Assembly: GCA_029851945.1 (NCBI GenBank)
Contig: JARKUZ010000054.1
Span: 1-62,816 of the forward strand
Length of the DNA stretch: 62,816 bases
Reading direction: 5' to 3'
DNA from: Terrisporobacter sp.
Lineage (GTDB): Bacteria; Bacillota_A; Clostridia; Peptostreptococcales; Peptostreptococcaceae
Positions 17,181 to 25,950 of this stretch are shown in pieces. A program made the translations under genes and the position numbers. The notes under the pieces were generated by a model. The model worked only from the letters and a program-made list of their open reading frames with translations. It was not told where the DNA came from and did not search any database. Each line of letters opens with the position of its first letter. Positions within the stretch are counted from its first letter, which is position 1.

Positions 17181-18458
17181 ATGGATAAAGTTGAATTAAA
17201 ATATGGAAAAGAGTTAGTAAGTATTGATGTGGCTGCTGCAAAATCAGTAGAAATATTAAATGAAAAACCTATGAATGAGATAAAAGACTTGAAAAAAGCT
17301 TTTATAAAAGGTGTTACTACAGATATGATTAATTCAAAACCATTGAAAGAAGTAATAGATAAAGATGATGAAGTAACGATAGTCGTAAGTGACTTGACTC
17401 GTTTATGGCAGAGACAAGACTTAATATGTGAGCTATTAGTTGACTATTTAACTGATGAAATAGGCGTTAAGTGTGAAAATATAGCTGTTGTTGTGGCAGT
17501 GGGAACACATAGAAAACAAACAGAGGCAGAGCTTTGTACGATAACATCGAAATCAGTCTATGACAGAGTGAAAGTAGTTAATCATGATTGTGATGCAAAA
17601 GATTTAGTATATGTAGGGACAACAAAATCAGGTACAAAGGTATGTGTAAATCCTTTAGTAGTTGATAGAAAAGTAATAATGATAACAGGAACAGTTCATC
17701 ATCTAATGGCGGGATTTGGTGGAGGTAGAAAAAGTGTTGTACCAGGTGTTGCCGGAAGACAGACTATAAGACAAAACCATATTCAAAGTCTAAGCAAAAC
17801 GGAAAAAAGATCAGATCCATTAGTAGGAGCAAGAATTTTAAATAGAAATCCTATAAATGAAGATATGAATGAAGCAGCAAAACTTGTAGATGTTGCTTTT
17901 GGAATTAATATAGTAGTAAACTCATCATCAAAACATAGCGCTTTAATTTGTGGAGATTTTCATGATGCATGGTTAGCAAGTTGTAAATATGTGGATGATG
18001 CATATGGATTGCCGATAAAAAAGGAAGCAGATATAGTTATAGCGAGTTGTGGAGGATATCCAAAGGATATAAATTTATATCAATCAACAAAAACACTATT
18101 TAATGCTACAAGAGCAGTGAAAAAAGGTGGAACATTGATAATGCTTGCAGAGTGTAGTGAAGGTAGTGGGTCACCAGACTTCTTTAATTGGATTGAACCA
18201 TTAAAAAGAGGTATATTAGATGAAGAACTTAGAGAAAACTTTACAATAGGTGGATATGTATTCTATGCAGCATGTGAAAATATTGCAAAATCAAATGTAA
18301 TGATGTTAAGTAGTATGGCTCCAAATATGGTTAAAGATATGAAAATAACATCTTCTAATAATATAGAAGATTTAATCAGCAAAGTAGACTTTGAAGGGAA
18401 AGATGTTTATGTAATACCTTATGGTGGCAATGTCGTTCCACTATTGGAAGAAGATTAA
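17181..18458 (+). CDS. LarA-family nickel-dependent hydroxyacid racemase
   Basis: A 425-residue protein of the LarA superfamily, which uses a nickel-pincer cofactor to racemise or epimerise 2-hydroxyacids by hydride transfer. Key residues are visible: a catalytic His in VGTHRKQT, His and Lys in HHLMAGFGGGRKSVVPG, and a further His in RQNHIQ. ATG 17181 has GGGGG 5 bases upstream and is preferred over an upstream in-frame start. No larB, larC or larE cofactor genes are nearby, so the cofactor would have to be made from elsewhere. Co-transcription with a Tyr-controlled transporter suggests an aromatic hydroxyacid (for example 4-hydroxyphenyllactate) rather than lactate as substrate; this is inference. 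Confidence 0.85.
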   Translation: MDKVELKYGKELVSIDVAAAKSVEILNEKPMNEIKDLKKAFIKGVTTDMINSKPLKEVIDKDDEVTIVVSDLTRLWQRQDLICELLVDYLTDEIGVKCENIAVVVAVGTHRKQTEAELCTITSKSVYDRVKVVNHDCDAKDLVYVGTTKSGTKVCVNPLVVDRKVIMITGTVHHLMAGFGGGRKSVVPGVAGRQTIRQNHIQSLSKTEKRSDPLVGARILNRNPINEDMNEAAKLVDVAFGINIVVNSSSKHSALICGDFHDAWLASCKYVDDAYGLPIKKEADIVIASCGGYPKDINLYQSTKTLFNATRAVKKGGTLIMLAECSEGSGSPDFFNWIEPLKRGILDEELRENFTIGGYVFYAACENIAKSNVMMLSSMAPNMVKDMKITSSNNIEDLISKVDFEGKDVYVIPYGGNVVPLLEED

Positions 18459-18476
18459 ATTTGAGTGGTAATAATC

Positions 18477-18590
18477 ATGAATACACCATTAATAATTGTT
18501 ATTTTATACAAAATATTATTACTTGGTATAAGTATTGTAGTATTTATGATAAATATTAAAAATGAAAGCTCTTCAATACATCACATAGAT
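18477..18590 (+). pseudogene. Decayed remnant of a second SSS symporter gene
   Basis: The frame from ATG 18477 reads MNTPLIIVILYKILLLGIS, nearly the same as the first residues of the symporter at 15685 (MNIPLIIVILYVIMLLGIS). About 30 codons later the sequence jumps to a stretch sharing AGCTCTTCAATA with the middle of that gene (16077-16088), then similarity is lost. This fits a duplicated symporter gene reduced by internal deletion. From 18590 to 18789 I see no gene; a short hairpin (CTAACG/CGTTAT) is present. Confidence 0.65.
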
Positions 18591-18789
18591 GTTTTGAGGA
18601 GTTTTTATATATTAAGGATTATAAATTATCTGAATTATGGATAATTTATAATTTCAACATTAGCTCTTGACTAACGGAGGAGTTCGTTATAGACATAAGC
18701 GAAGTTAATTTTTTACTATAAAAATTGACCAGATATTTTTTTATTGATACAATTGAGAAAAATATAAAAATATGTTTAAGGGTGGAAGA

Positions 18790-19464
18790 ATGGTTTCAAT
18801 AATAATTCCAATATATAATGAAGAAAAAAATATAAGAAAACTTCAAGATAATTTATGCAGACTAAAAGGTGACTTTGAAGTAATCTTTTGTGATGGGGGA
18901 AGCAAAGATAATACAACTCAATTAATAGATAATAATTATGTACTTTTGAATAGCCCAAAGGGAAGAGCGAATCAAATGAATTATGGTAGTAAGTTTGCTA
19001 AAGGAGATATATTATTTTTTCTTCACTGTGATAGTGTAGTAGAAGAAGATGTAATTCTAAAAATTCAAGATGCAGTAGATAGTGGATATGATGTGGGATG
19101 CTTAAAAATTGAATTTGATAATCCTATAATATGGATGAAGATTTGTGCTTATATGTCTAATTTAAGAGCTAGTAAGAAAAAAATAGCTTTTGGGGATCAA
19201 GGAATCTTTATAAGAAGAGAACTTTTTAATGAGATGGAAGGTATGCCTAGGTTACCAATTATGGAAGACCTGGAATTTTCTTTAAGATTAAAAAGAAGAA
19301 AGCATGATATGAAGCAAATTAATAGTAAGATAATAACTTCCTCTAGAAGGTATATGGATAAAGGCATTTTTTATACCATGTATAAAATGAAAAAACTGCA
19401 GATTCAATATTTATGTGGAAGAGATATTGAGAAAATAAACAGAGAATATAGGGATGTTAGGTGA
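18790..19464 (+). CDS. Glycosyltransferase family 2 (TIGR04283-like)
   Basis: A 224-residue soluble GT2 enzyme. The nucleotide-binding start is VSIIIPIYNEEKNI, followed by CDGGSKDNTTQ, FLHCDS (DxD-like metal site) and a late MEDLEFSLRLKRRK acceptor-region motif. The short length and sequence pattern fit the TIGR04283 family, usually encoded next to TIGR04282 as it is here. The family name refers to arsenosugar synthesis in other bacteria; no arsenic gene is nearby, so that substrate is doubtful. ATG 18790 is preceded by GGTGGAAG. It begins a run of co-directional, tightly spaced genes. Confidence 0.85.
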   Translation: MVSIIIPIYNEEKNIRKLQDNLCRLKGDFEVIFCDGGSKDNTTQLIDNNYVLLNSPKGRANQMNYGSKFAKGDILFFLHCDSVVEEDVILKIQDAVDSGYDVGCLKIEFDNPIIWMKICAYMSNLRASKKKIAFGDQGIFIRRELFNEMEGMPRLPIMEDLEFSLRLKRRKHDMKQINSKIITSSRRYMDKGIFYTMYKMKKLQIQYLCGRDIEKINREYRDVR

Positions 19465-19468
19465 TAAG

Positions 19469-20143
19469 ATGAGAGAAGCAATTATTGTTTTTACAAGGGT
19501 TCCTATTCCAGGACAGACCAAAACAAGATTAGAAAAAATGATTACCAAAGAACAATGTGCAAAGATACATATTAATTTTTTAAAAGATATTAAAAGTACT
19601 TGTGATATTTTAAAGAGAGATGTATTTGTGTTTTATACTCCAGAAGATAAAAACAATATTATAAAAAATATATTTGGTAAGGTAGTTAATTATAAAATAC
19701 AAGAAGGAAATGATTTGGGAGAGAAGATGTTTAATGCAATTAAATATGTACTAAATAAAAATTATAAATCTTGTATTTTAGTAGGGAGTGACATCCCATA
19801 TATATGCGTTGAGGACTTAGAAAAATCTTTTTTAATTTTAAAAGAAAAAGATATTGTTTTGGGTCCAACAGAGGATAAAGGATATTATTTAGTAGGGATG
19901 AAAAAACCAATTAAAGTGATATTTAAGGATATAGAATATGGTTATGGAAATGTATTAAAAAACACAATAGAGACGATTAAAAATGCAAATCTAACTTATA
20001 ATTTGACTAATGAAAATAGAGATATAGATGAGCCTAAGGATTTAGAATATTTTTATGAAGAAATAAAAAAAGGGAATATAAACAAAGATATGAACACATC
20101 TAAATTTATTAAAGAAATTTTTGAGGAGTATAAAAATGTTTAG
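19469..20143 (+). CDS. DUF2064/TIGR04282-like nucleotidyl/glycosyl transferase
   Basis: A 224-residue protein starting MREAIIVFTRVPIPGQTKTRL, a pattern of the DUF2064 family that resembles sugar-phosphate nucleotidyltransferases (MobA/CofC fold). Later motifs are LVGSDIPYI and LGPTEDKGYYLVG. It is paired with the TIGR04283 gene, from which it is separated by four bases, and the two probably act in sequence to build a glycosylated metabolite. ATG 19469 follows AGGTGA; an in-frame ATG at 19454 would overlap the previous gene. The true donor and acceptor are unknown. Confidence 0.85.
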   Translation: MREAIIVFTRVPIPGQTKTRLEKMITKEQCAKIHINFLKDIKSTCDILKRDVFVFYTPEDKNNIIKNIFGKVVNYKIQEGNDLGEKMFNAIKYVLNKNYKSCILVGSDIPYICVEDLEKSFLILKEKDIVLGPTEDKGYYLVGMKKPIKVIFKDIEYGYGNVLKNTIETIKNANLTYNLTNENRDIDEPKDLEYFYEEIKKGNINKDMNTSKFIKEIFEEYKNV

Positions 20144-21146
20144 GATTAGAAATTTAGAAGAATACATAAAAAGAGAAGAGTTTTTAGAAGTACTTAATAT
20201 ACCTAAAAACAGCCATATAAAATTAGAGTTATTAGCTCAAGGTGAATACAATATAAATTATTTATTTGTTCATCCTATGACAAAAGAGAAGTTAATACTG
20301 AGGATAAACACTGCAAGTCAAATGAACCTAGATAATCAAATTGAATATGAGTATAAAGCTTTATTACAATTAAAAGATAGTAATAGGACACCAACTCCAC
20401 TGTATCTAGATAAAAGTAAAAAGTATTTAGAATATGGTGTATTAGTAATGAAATTTTTAGAAGGTGTGCCACTAGATTATACAAAAGACTTAAACATAGT
20501 TGCTAATTGTCTAGCAGATATACATAGTGTCAAAGTTGAAGAACATACACATTTACTTTGTCCTAAAAATCCACTACAAGCCATATTAGATGAATGTAAT
20601 ATAATGTTTAAAATTTATTATGAGTCACCTTTAGCATGTGAAGATAAAAAAAATAAAATAAAAAGAATGTTAGAAATTGGACAGAAAAAACTTGAAAATA
20701 CGGATGCTTATAAAGGTAGAAGATGTATAGTTAATACAGAGTTGAATTCTGGAAACTTTTTAATTAATGGATACAATAAAAATAACTACATAATAGATTG
20801 GGAAAAGCCAATTCTTGGTGAGCCAGCTCAAGACTTAGGTCATTTTTTAGCTCCAACAACAACTTTCTGGAAAACAGATATAATTCTTAGTGAAGAAGAA
20901 ATGTCTAATTTTACAAAAGAATATATAAAAATAGTAAGAGATAGATTTGATATATCAGATATAGAAGAAAGATTAAAGTTATATATTCCTATAACTTGTT
21001 TAAGGGGAATTACTTGGTGTGCTATGGCTTGGATTCAATATCAAGATCCTGATAAATTAATAAAAAATGAATTTACAGAGAGAAAATTAGAAGCTTACTT
21101 ATCAGAAGAATTCTTAAGTATGATAGAAAGAAGATATTTTAAATAA
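20136..21146 (+). CDS. APH-fold kinase-like protein with altered catalytic loop
   Basis: A 336-residue protein of the aminoglycoside/choline phosphotransferase fold: an N-terminal lobe with LILRIN (ATP-binding Lys/Arg region), FLEGVPL hinge and C-terminal IIDWEKPILGEPAQDL (the metal-binding IDW motif). The catalytic loop, usually HGDxxxxN, reads NTELNSGN, so the base Asp is replaced by Glu and the His by Asn. This may reduce or alter phosphotransfer. It overlaps the preceding gene by 8 bases and belongs to the same operon. A small-molecule kinase role in the cluster's pathway is inferred. ATG 20136 has GAGGAG upstream. A weak hairpin near 21161-21191 may attenuate transcription after it. Confidence 0.8.
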   Translation: MFRIRNLEEYIKREEFLEVLNIPKNSHIKLELLAQGEYNINYLFVHPMTKEKLILRINTASQMNLDNQIEYEYKALLQLKDSNRTPTPLYLDKSKKYLEYGVLVMKFLEGVPLDYTKDLNIVANCLADIHSVKVEEHTHLLCPKNPLQAILDECNIMFKIYYESPLACEDKKNKIKRMLEIGQKKLENTDAYKGRRCIVNTELNSGNFLINGYNKNNYIIDWEKPILGEPAQDLGHFLAPTTTFWKTDIILSEEEMSNFTKEYIKIVRDRFDISDIEERLKLYIPITCLRGITWCAMAWIQYQDPDKLIKNEFTERKLEAYLSEEFLSMIERRYFK

Positions 21147-21318
21147 AAAATTTTTAAATGAAAGGGTATGATTATTTTGTTGTACTCTTTTATTAGTTTT
21201 ATTTATAGAAAAAATCTATATAGCTGTGTTTGTATAGAATAATTTAATTAGAAAAACATTATTACCCATGATAAAATAAACTAGCGAAATAAATATAATA
21301 TTGGGGAGAAAAATAAAA

Positions 21319-22032
21319 ATGCAAGAAAATACAAATAAAAAACGTGGTTTTTATTCAAAAATAACTATCATATCTTTATTATTAATAAGTGTATTAGTTT
21401 ATTTATTAGTACCATCTGTAAAAATAATATTAGATAATATTTTTATTATGTTTAAATCAGGTGATTTTACAGTAGTTAGAGAGTTCGTTGAATCTTATGG
21501 ACCTTATGCAGCAGTAGTATCATTTATGCTGATGATATTACAATCTATAGCAGCACCATTACCAGCATTTCTTATAACATTTGCTAATGCAAATTTATTT
21601 GGTTGGTGGCAAGGTGCAATTTTATCTTGGTCTAGTGCCATGGTAGGGGCAGCAATTTGCTTTTACATAGCTAGAATTTTAGGTCGTGATGTTGCCATAA
21701 AGTTAACAAGTAGAAAAGGATTACAACAAGTGGATGAATTCTTTTTAAAATATGGCAAGCAAAGCATATTAATAGCTAGACTTTTACCATTTATGTCATT
21801 TGATATAGTAAGTTATGCAGCAGGCTTAACAGGAATGAGTTTTTGGGGATTTTTCATAGCGACAGGATTAGGACAATTACCAGCAACTATAGTTTATTCT
21901 TATGTTGGTGGAATGTTAACTGGTGGAGCTAAATTATTAGTAAGTGGATTGTTAATATTATTTGCATTAACTATATTAATTTTCTTAATGAAGCAAATAT
22001 ATACTGAAAAGAAAAAAGTTAAAAAAAGTTAA
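21319..22032 (+). CDS. TVP38/TMEM64 family membrane protein 1
   Basis: A 237-residue integral membrane protein with about five to six helices and the VTT/SNARE-associated core: an FANANLFGWWQGAILSW segment, an ARLLPFMSFDIVSYAAGLTGM segment and a Gly-rich end. This is the DedA-related TVP38 family, whose relatives move lipids across membranes. ATG 21319 has GGGGAG 10 bases before it; a TTG at 21301 overlaps that site. It is followed 25 bases later by a second TVP38 gene. Confidence 0.9.
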   Translation: MQENTNKKRGFYSKITIISLLLISVLVYLLVPSVKIILDNIFIMFKSGDFTVVREFVESYGPYAAVVSFMLMILQSIAAPLPAFLITFANANLFGWWQGAILSWSSAMVGAAICFYIARILGRDVAIKLTSRKGLQQVDEFFLKYGKQSILIARLLPFMSFDIVSYAAGLTGMSFWGFFIATGLGQLPATIVYSYVGGMLTGGAKLLVSGLLILFALTILIFLMKQIYTEKKKVKKS

Positions 22033-22057
22033 GGTTAATTGATGAGTAGGCAAAATA

Positions 22058-22747
22058 ATGAAAAAGAAAAATATTATTAAATTAATTTTATTTATATCTG
22101 TTATAATTGCTATTATTATATTGAATAATCGATATGGTTGGTCTACATATTTAAATAATACAAAAAATTTAGATTTTATAAAACAAATGGTTGATGATAA
22201 TTTATTTCTAGCTTTAGTGATGTATATAGTACTTACTATTATAGGATGTGTTCTTTTAGCTATACCAGGTGTAACTTTTGCATTATTTGCAGGTTTAATA
22301 TTTGGCCCTTTATTAGGAATATTTGCATGTCTGATAGCCACAACTATAGGGGCATCTTTAGCTTTTATTGTTGGAAGATTTTTTCTTAAGGATGCAATTA
22401 AACCTATGTTAGAAAAAAATAAAACATTAAAAAAGTTACTTTTTAGTGAAAATGAAAAAAGCGATTTAATAATGCTTATGATTACAAGAATGGTTCCTAT
22501 ATTTCCATATAACTTACAAAATTTCGCTTATGGAATTACAGATATAGGTTTTTTGAAATATACAATCTATACTTTTATATTTATGTTTCCAGGAGTATCA
22601 TTTTTCACTATAGGTTCAGCAGGACTTACAGCTGGTGAGGATAAATGGAGATACTTTACCATAGCTATAATATTAGCAGTTTTAGTAACAGGGTGTGGTA
22701 TTTTTATACAAAAGAAATATTTAAATGAGGAAGAATGTGAAAATTAA
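22058..22747 (+). CDS. TVP38/TMEM64 family membrane protein 2
   Basis: A 229-residue integral membrane protein of the same family, with LFAGLIFGPLLGIFACLIATT and TRMVPIFPYNLQNFAYG marking the VTT core. It differs clearly from its neighbour, so the pair is an old duplication or a heteromeric set. The ribosome binding site is weak (GATGAGTAGG). Its end overlaps the possible earlier start codons of the next gene, indicating coupled translation. Confidence 0.88.
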   Translation: MKKKNIIKLILFISVIIAIIILNNRYGWSTYLNNTKNLDFIKQMVDDNLFLALVMYIVLTIIGCVLLAIPGVTFALFAGLIFGPLLGIFACLIATTIGASLAFIVGRFFLKDAIKPMLEKNKTLKKLLFSENEKSDLIMLMITRMVPIFPYNLQNFAYGITDIGFLKYTIYTFIFMFPGVSFFTIGSAGLTAGEDKWRYFTIAIILAVLVTGCGIFIQKKYLNEEECEN

Positions 22748-22772
22748 TAAATTGTGTTTTAATGAGGGAGAT

Positions 22773-23747
22773 ATGAAGGAAGAAGAATTAGGATGTATTC
22801 ATTGTCAAAAGTGTACTAAAAACTGTGATTTTTTAAAGAAATATGGTATGGACTTAGATGATTTCTCTAGTAGAGATGATTTAGCATATCATTGCTTTTT
22901 ATGTGGAAAATGTAAGGAAATATGTCCTAAGGATATTGATGGTAGAGAAATTGCTTTGAAAATGAGAAAAAAACATATTAGAAAAAGTAATAATTTACTG
23001 AAAGATAAAGACAATACTCTTTTATTAAAAGAAAAAAATCCTTATAAATTCGCCAATTATAAATATTCAAATAAAAAATCAGTATTATTTCCTGGATGTA
23101 ATTTTATATCTTTCTATCCTAGAACAAGCGAAAAGTTAATAGGCTTACTAAAAAAACATGATATAGGAGTAATACTGGATTGCTGCCAAAAACCTATAGA
23201 TGAGTTAGGATTAGAAGATGATGCAAATAAAAATTTACAAAATCTAAGAAATAGTATAGAAGAAAATAATATAGAAGAAATTATAGTAGTTTGTCCCAAT
23301 TGTTATTATTTTTTAAAATCAAAATTAAATATAAAAATTATAACAATATATGATAAGCTGGAAGAATTAAACTTGGGAAAAAGAATAAATAAAATTTCAC
23401 TTCCTATTTATTATCCATGTCCGGATAGGAAAGATAAATTATTTTTTAATACTATAAAACCATTTATTGAAGGAAATATCCAAGATTCTTTCAAAGATAC
23501 ACAGTGTTGTGGTTTAGGAGGATGCGCAAGTTCAAAAGAAAGGCAAATATCAACGAAATTTGCTAAATCAGTAGGACAAGCTGGAGAAGAAAATTTATAT
23601 ACATATTGTGCTTCTTGTGTAGGGAATTTTAGACGAAATGGATTTTTAAATTCTTATCATTTCTTATCATTAATACTAGATATAGAAGAAGAGGTACCTT
23701 TGGGTATGAAATCTTTATTAAATAGAGCGATGTTCAAATTTAAGTAA
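22773..23747 (+). CDS. Iron-sulfur CCG-domain oxidoreductase subunit (GlpC/HdrD-like)
   Basis: A 324-residue soluble protein. The N-terminus has two 4Fe-4S motifs: CIHCQKCTKNC and CFLCGKCKEICPKD. The C-terminal part has CCG-type signatures (CCQKP, CCGLGGCASS, CASCVGNF), which bind an extra Fe-S cluster in heterodisulfide reductase, glycolate oxidase and GlpC subunits. It therefore passes electrons to or from an unknown partner. ATG 22773 follows GAGG; an in-frame GTG at 22737 after GAGGAAG is a fair alternative. No flavoprotein dehydrogenase partner is in this cluster. Confidence 0.82.
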   Translation: MKEEELGCIHCQKCTKNCDFLKKYGMDLDDFSSRDDLAYHCFLCGKCKEICPKDIDGREIALKMRKKHIRKSNNLLKDKDNTLLLKEKNPYKFANYKYSNKKSVLFPGCNFISFYPRTSEKLIGLLKKHDIGVILDCCQKPIDELGLEDDANKNLQNLRNSIEENNIEEIIVVCPNCYYFLKSKLNIKIITIYDKLEELNLGKRINKISLPIYYPCPDRKDKLFFNTIKPFIEGNIQDSFKDTQCCGLGGCASSKERQISTKFAKSVGQAGEENLYTYCASCVGNFRRNGFLNSYHFLSLILDIEEEVPLGMKSLLNRAMFKFK

Positions 23748-23839
23748 CAAATTATGTAAAATAAAAAGGTTTTATAAATTACAAAGTAATTAACTTTTGT
23801 AATTTGAAATATATTTTAGACAGATATTGGAGGAAAGAA

Positions 23840-25066
23840 ATGAAGAGAAAAATTATAGCAATACTAATGATGTTAATTATGACACTATCTCTTGTAGCAT
23901 GTGAAAAAAGTAGCAAAACAAGTGCTAATGTTGACGAGATGACTTATGAGCAATTATTAGAAGAAGCAAAAGGATCTACAGTTACATTTTATGGATGGGG
24001 TGGAGATGAAGATTTAAATGCATGGTTAGATGATGTTTTTGCACCAGAAATGAAAGAAAAATATGACATAACAATGGAAAGAGTTCCAATGGATATTGAT
24101 CAAGTTTTAAGTCAGTTATCTGGTGAAATTCAAGCTAGTAAAGAAGATGGTAGTATCGATATGATATGGATAAATGGTGAAAACTTCAAATCAGCAAAAG
24201 AGAATAACATGCTTTATGGATCATTTTTAGAAAAACTACCAAATGCCAAAAAATATCTTGATTTAAATTCTGATGAAAATAAATATGATTTTGGTTATGA
24301 AATAGAAGGTTATGAAGCACCATATGGAAAAGCTCAATTAGTATTTATGCATGATAGTGCTATTACAAGTAATGTACCAAAAAACACAGAAGAACTTTTA
24401 GAATTTGCTAAAGCAAATAAAGGAAAAGTTACTTATCCAGCTTTACCTGATTTTACAGGAAGTGCTTTTGTACGTAATATAATATATGATATATGTGGAT
24501 ATGAACAATTCCAAGACATGAAGGCTGATAAAGAAACTGTAAAAAAAGCCATACAGCCGGCTATTGATTATTTAGTTAAATTAAATCCTTACTTATGGAA
24601 TGAAGGAAAGAGCTTCCCAGCAGACTCAACTCAATTAGATAATATGTTTATGGATAAAGAAGTAGTAATGTTTATGAGTTATGAGCCTTACTCAGTAGCA
24701 AGTAAAATAGAAAAAGGAAGCTATACAGATACTACTGAAACTTTTATATTTGATAAAGGAACAATAGGAAATACAAACTATATGGCAATAGCTAAAAACT
24801 CTGGAAATAAAGCTGGTGCTATGGTTGCGATAAATGAAATGATAAGTGCAAAAATGCAAGCATCTAAATATGATGCAATTAAAACTTTACCTGTAGTTGA
24901 TAATTCTAAATTATCTGATGAAGAATCTGAAATGTTTGATAAAGTTGATTTAGGAAAAGGTACACTTTCTCAAGAAGAGTTATTATCAAAAAGGCTTCCT
25001 GAAATGCCAGCAGATTTAGTTCCAATAATAGAAGAAATATGGTTAGAAGAGGTAGTTGGAAAATAA
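23840..25066 (+). CDS. ABC transporter substrate-binding lipoprotein (YnjB-like)
   Basis: A 408-residue lipoprotein: signal peptide with lipobox LVAC (Cys about residue 20), then an extracellular solute-binding domain with TFYGWGGDEDLNAWLDD near the start. The sequence pattern suggests the YnjB family, linked in other bacteria with YnjC and YnjD. The stop codon overlaps the start of the first permease (TAATG). ATG 23840 has GGAGGAAAG before it. The ligand is unknown; the nucleoside hydrolase gene at the end of the operon hints at a nucleoside-like or sugar-like ligand. Confidence 0.88.
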   Translation: MKRKIIAILMMLIMTLSLVACEKSSKTSANVDEMTYEQLLEEAKGSTVTFYGWGGDEDLNAWLDDVFAPEMKEKYDITMERVPMDIDQVLSQLSGEIQASKEDGSIDMIWINGENFKSAKENNMLYGSFLEKLPNAKKYLDLNSDENKYDFGYEIEGYEAPYGKAQLVFMHDSAITSNVPKNTEELLEFAKANKGKVTYPALPDFTGSAFVRNIIYDICGYEQFQDMKADKETVKKAIQPAIDYLVKLNPYLWNEGKSFPADSTQLDNMFMDKEVVMFMSYEPYSVASKIEKGSYTDTTETFIFDKGTIGNTNYMAIAKNSGNKAGAMVAINEMISAKMQASKYDAIKTLPVVDNSKLSDEESEMFDKVDLGKGTLSQEELLSKRLPEMPADLVPIIEEIWLEEVVGK

Positions 25067-25950
25067 TGAGTAAAAAGTATACACCCTATTTACTTTTACT
25101 ACCACAAATTTTACTTTTGATTATATTTGCAATAGGACTTATAAATGGAATCACCCAAAGTTTAGGGGTGATTCCTACTTTTGGTTTAAGAGAACCCACA
25201 TTAAATTACTATAAAGAAGTTCTTACATCAAAAGAAATGTTAAAGTCAATTTTATTTAGTTTATATATTTCGTCAACTTCTGCATTATTTGCAGTAGTTA
25301 TAGGAACTTTAATTTGTATGATTATTGTAATGAACCCAAAAGCAGTAAAGATATATGAGAAGTTAGTACAAATACCAATCGTGGTACCTCATGTGGTAGT
25401 AGCAATTTTTATATTAAATATATTTTCAAAAAGTGGACTTTTATCAAGGAGTCTGTCAGTTTTAGGATTAATATCTAGTCAAGAACAGTTTATAAATTTA
25501 GTATATGACAAATATGGAATAGGAATTATTTTAGCATACTTATGGAAGGAGATACCTTTCATTATTTATTTTGTACTATCTATTATGGCTAATATAAATG
25601 ATACTTTGGGAGAAGCCGCTATAAATTTAGGTGCTACTAAATGGGAAACATTTAAAAGGATAACATTACCTTTGTGTAAAAATACTATTTTAAGTGGATT
25701 TTTAATTATTTTTGTATTTGCACTAGGTGCTTATGAAATTCCACAGTTATTAGGACCAACATTACCAAAGGCATTACCGGTATTATCCTATGTTCAATAT
25801 ATACATCCAAATTTACAAAATAGACCATATGCTATGGCGCTAAATGGAATTATTATAATAATTTCTTTGATAGCTGCTATACTTTACTATAAACTGATAA
25901 AAAATAATATTTCATCGTTAAAGGAAAATATAAATGAAAATAATAAGTAA
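25066..25950 (+). CDS. ABC transporter permease 1 (YnjC-like)
   Basis: A 294-residue inner-membrane permease with about six helices and the EAA loop (EAAINLGATKWETFKRITLPL) that contacts the ATPase. Together with the next gene it gives the two halves of the translocation channel; in E. coli YnjC the two halves are fused. The start overlaps the previous stop by one base. Confidence 0.9.
   Translation: MSKKYTPYLLLLPQILLLIIFAIGLINGITQSLGVIPTFGLREPTLNYYKEVLTSKEMLKSILFSLYISSTSALFAVVIGTLICMIIVMNPKAVKIYEKLVQIPIVVPHVVVAIFILNIFSKSGLLSRSLSVLGLISSQEQFINLVYDKYGIGIILAYLWKEIPFIIYFVLSIMANINDTLGEAAINLGATKWETFKRITLPLCKNTILSGFLIIFVFALGAYEIPQLLGPTLPKALPVLSYVQYIHPNLQNRPYAMALNGIIIIISLIAAILYYKLIKNNISSLKENINENNK

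Noticed and set aside
18640..18770. A riboswitch or second T-box before the glycosyltransferase gene
   Set aside because: Only a short CTAACG/CGTTAT hairpin is seen; there is no T-box sequence, antiterminator or terminator.
18790..20143. Arsenosugar synthesis as the role of the two transferase genes
   Set aside because: The family names suggest it, but no arsM, arsR or arsenic transporter gene is in the window, so the substrate is left open.
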